From Actinomycetota bacterium (GTDB lineage Bacteria > Actinomycetota > Actinomycetes > Nanopelagicales > Nanopelagicaceae), in contig WLDZ01000055.1 in assembly GCA_009704515.1 (NCBI GenBank), forward strand, positions 1 through 6,575: a DNA stretch of 6,575 bases, given 5' to 3'. The notes below the pieces were generated by a model that searched no databases, had not been told where the DNA came from, and saw nothing but the letters and a program-made list of their open reading frames with translations. Position 1 is the first letter of the stretch; every line of letters starts with the position of its first letter. A program made the position numbers and the translations under genes. This document shows, in pieces, positions 6,461 to 6,575 of the stretch.

Positions 6461-6575
6461 ATGACCCCGGCACCTGGTGCGGGCAGCGAAGTTCCGAAGA
6501 AAAAGCGTAGGCGTAAGCGCCCTACGAATCGCGCCCCACAGAATTCTCCCTCATCGCTCGAGGGCGCACGCAGCA
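6461..6575 (+). CDS. N-terminal fragment of probable Nudix hydrolase (MutT4-like), cut by the window edge
   Basis: An open frame starts at ATG 6461 and runs past the right edge with 38 codons visible. An in-frame TAG at 6431 with no start codon in between makes this ATG the first possible start. The visible part begins MTPAPGAGSEVPKKK and continues with a dense basic cluster (KKKRRRKR, residues 13-20), then a polar, probably disordered stretch. No enzymatic motif is in the window. The Nudix call rests on synteny: in actinobacteria the gene divergent from pcnA/cca and upstream of murJ/mviN is MutT4-like (Rv3908), and that protein also begins with an Arg-rich, low-complexity extension. The alternative is another protein with a basic N-terminus, such as MurJ itself if the Nudix gene is absent here. 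A TACTCT box 6 nt upstream of the ATG supports expression from this start. Confidence 0.65.
   Translation, partial: MTPAPGAGSEVPKKKRRRKRPTNRAPQNSPSSLEGARS

Noticed and set aside
1..6575. Mobile element, CRISPR array, tRNA/rRNA gene, toxin-antitoxin or defence system
   Set aside because: No direct repeat array, terminal inverted repeats, transposase or integrase motif, cloverleaf or module-like small gene pair is visible; every gene fits conserved actinobacterial core synteny and shows similar codon use.

Overview
The window looks like a piece of a small, streamlined, moderately low-GC actinobacterial chromosome. The gene order DUF5318 - class A penicillin-binding protein - GT87 membrane glycosyltransferase matches the Mycobacterium tuberculosis block Rv0049-Rv0050(ponA1)-Rv0051, which lies just upstream of rpsF. 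The CCA-adding enzyme divergent from a gene with an Arg/Lys-rich N-terminus matches pcnA/mutT4 (Rv3907c/Rv3908), the gene pair that precedes murJ/mviN. Both blocks lie on the oriC side of actinobacterial chromosomes. Base composition is below 50% GC by eye, and intergenic gaps are tiny (14, 41 and 32 bp, plus two overlaps). That fits freshwater acI-type Nanopelagicales (Planktophila-like) better than high-GC soil actinomycetes. The placement is inference; no marker gene in the window proves it.

Layout: 1-66 is a short intergenic stretch with two inverted repeats, probably leading to rpsF beyond the left edge. 67-3640 on the minus strand is a three-gene operon read right to left: a DUF5318 zinc-ribbon protein, a bifunctional PBP (4-bp overlap) and a GT87 membrane protein (14-bp gap). 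3641-3681 is a 41-bp divergent promoter region. 3682-4968 on the plus strand is an MFS transporter. It converges on the CCA-adding enzyme (4965-6428, minus), and the two stop codons share TTAA. 6429-6460 is a 32-bp divergent promoter region. 6461 to the right edge is the first 38 codons of a plus-strand gene, probably the MutT4-like Nudix hydrolase.

Together the genes serve cell-wall synthesis (PBP, and probably an envelope glycan step by the GT87 protein), tRNA 3'-end maturation, and transport of an unknown substrate. This is conserved core content. I see no mobile element, CRISPR array, RNA gene, toxin-antitoxin or defence module, and no previously undescribed system. The most distinctive signal is regulatory: all four genes that start at a divergent promoter lack a Shine-Dalgarno sequence at normal spacing and carry a TAnnnT -10-like hexamer 6-8 nt before the start codon. 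This suggests leaderless transcription from very compact back-to-back promoters.
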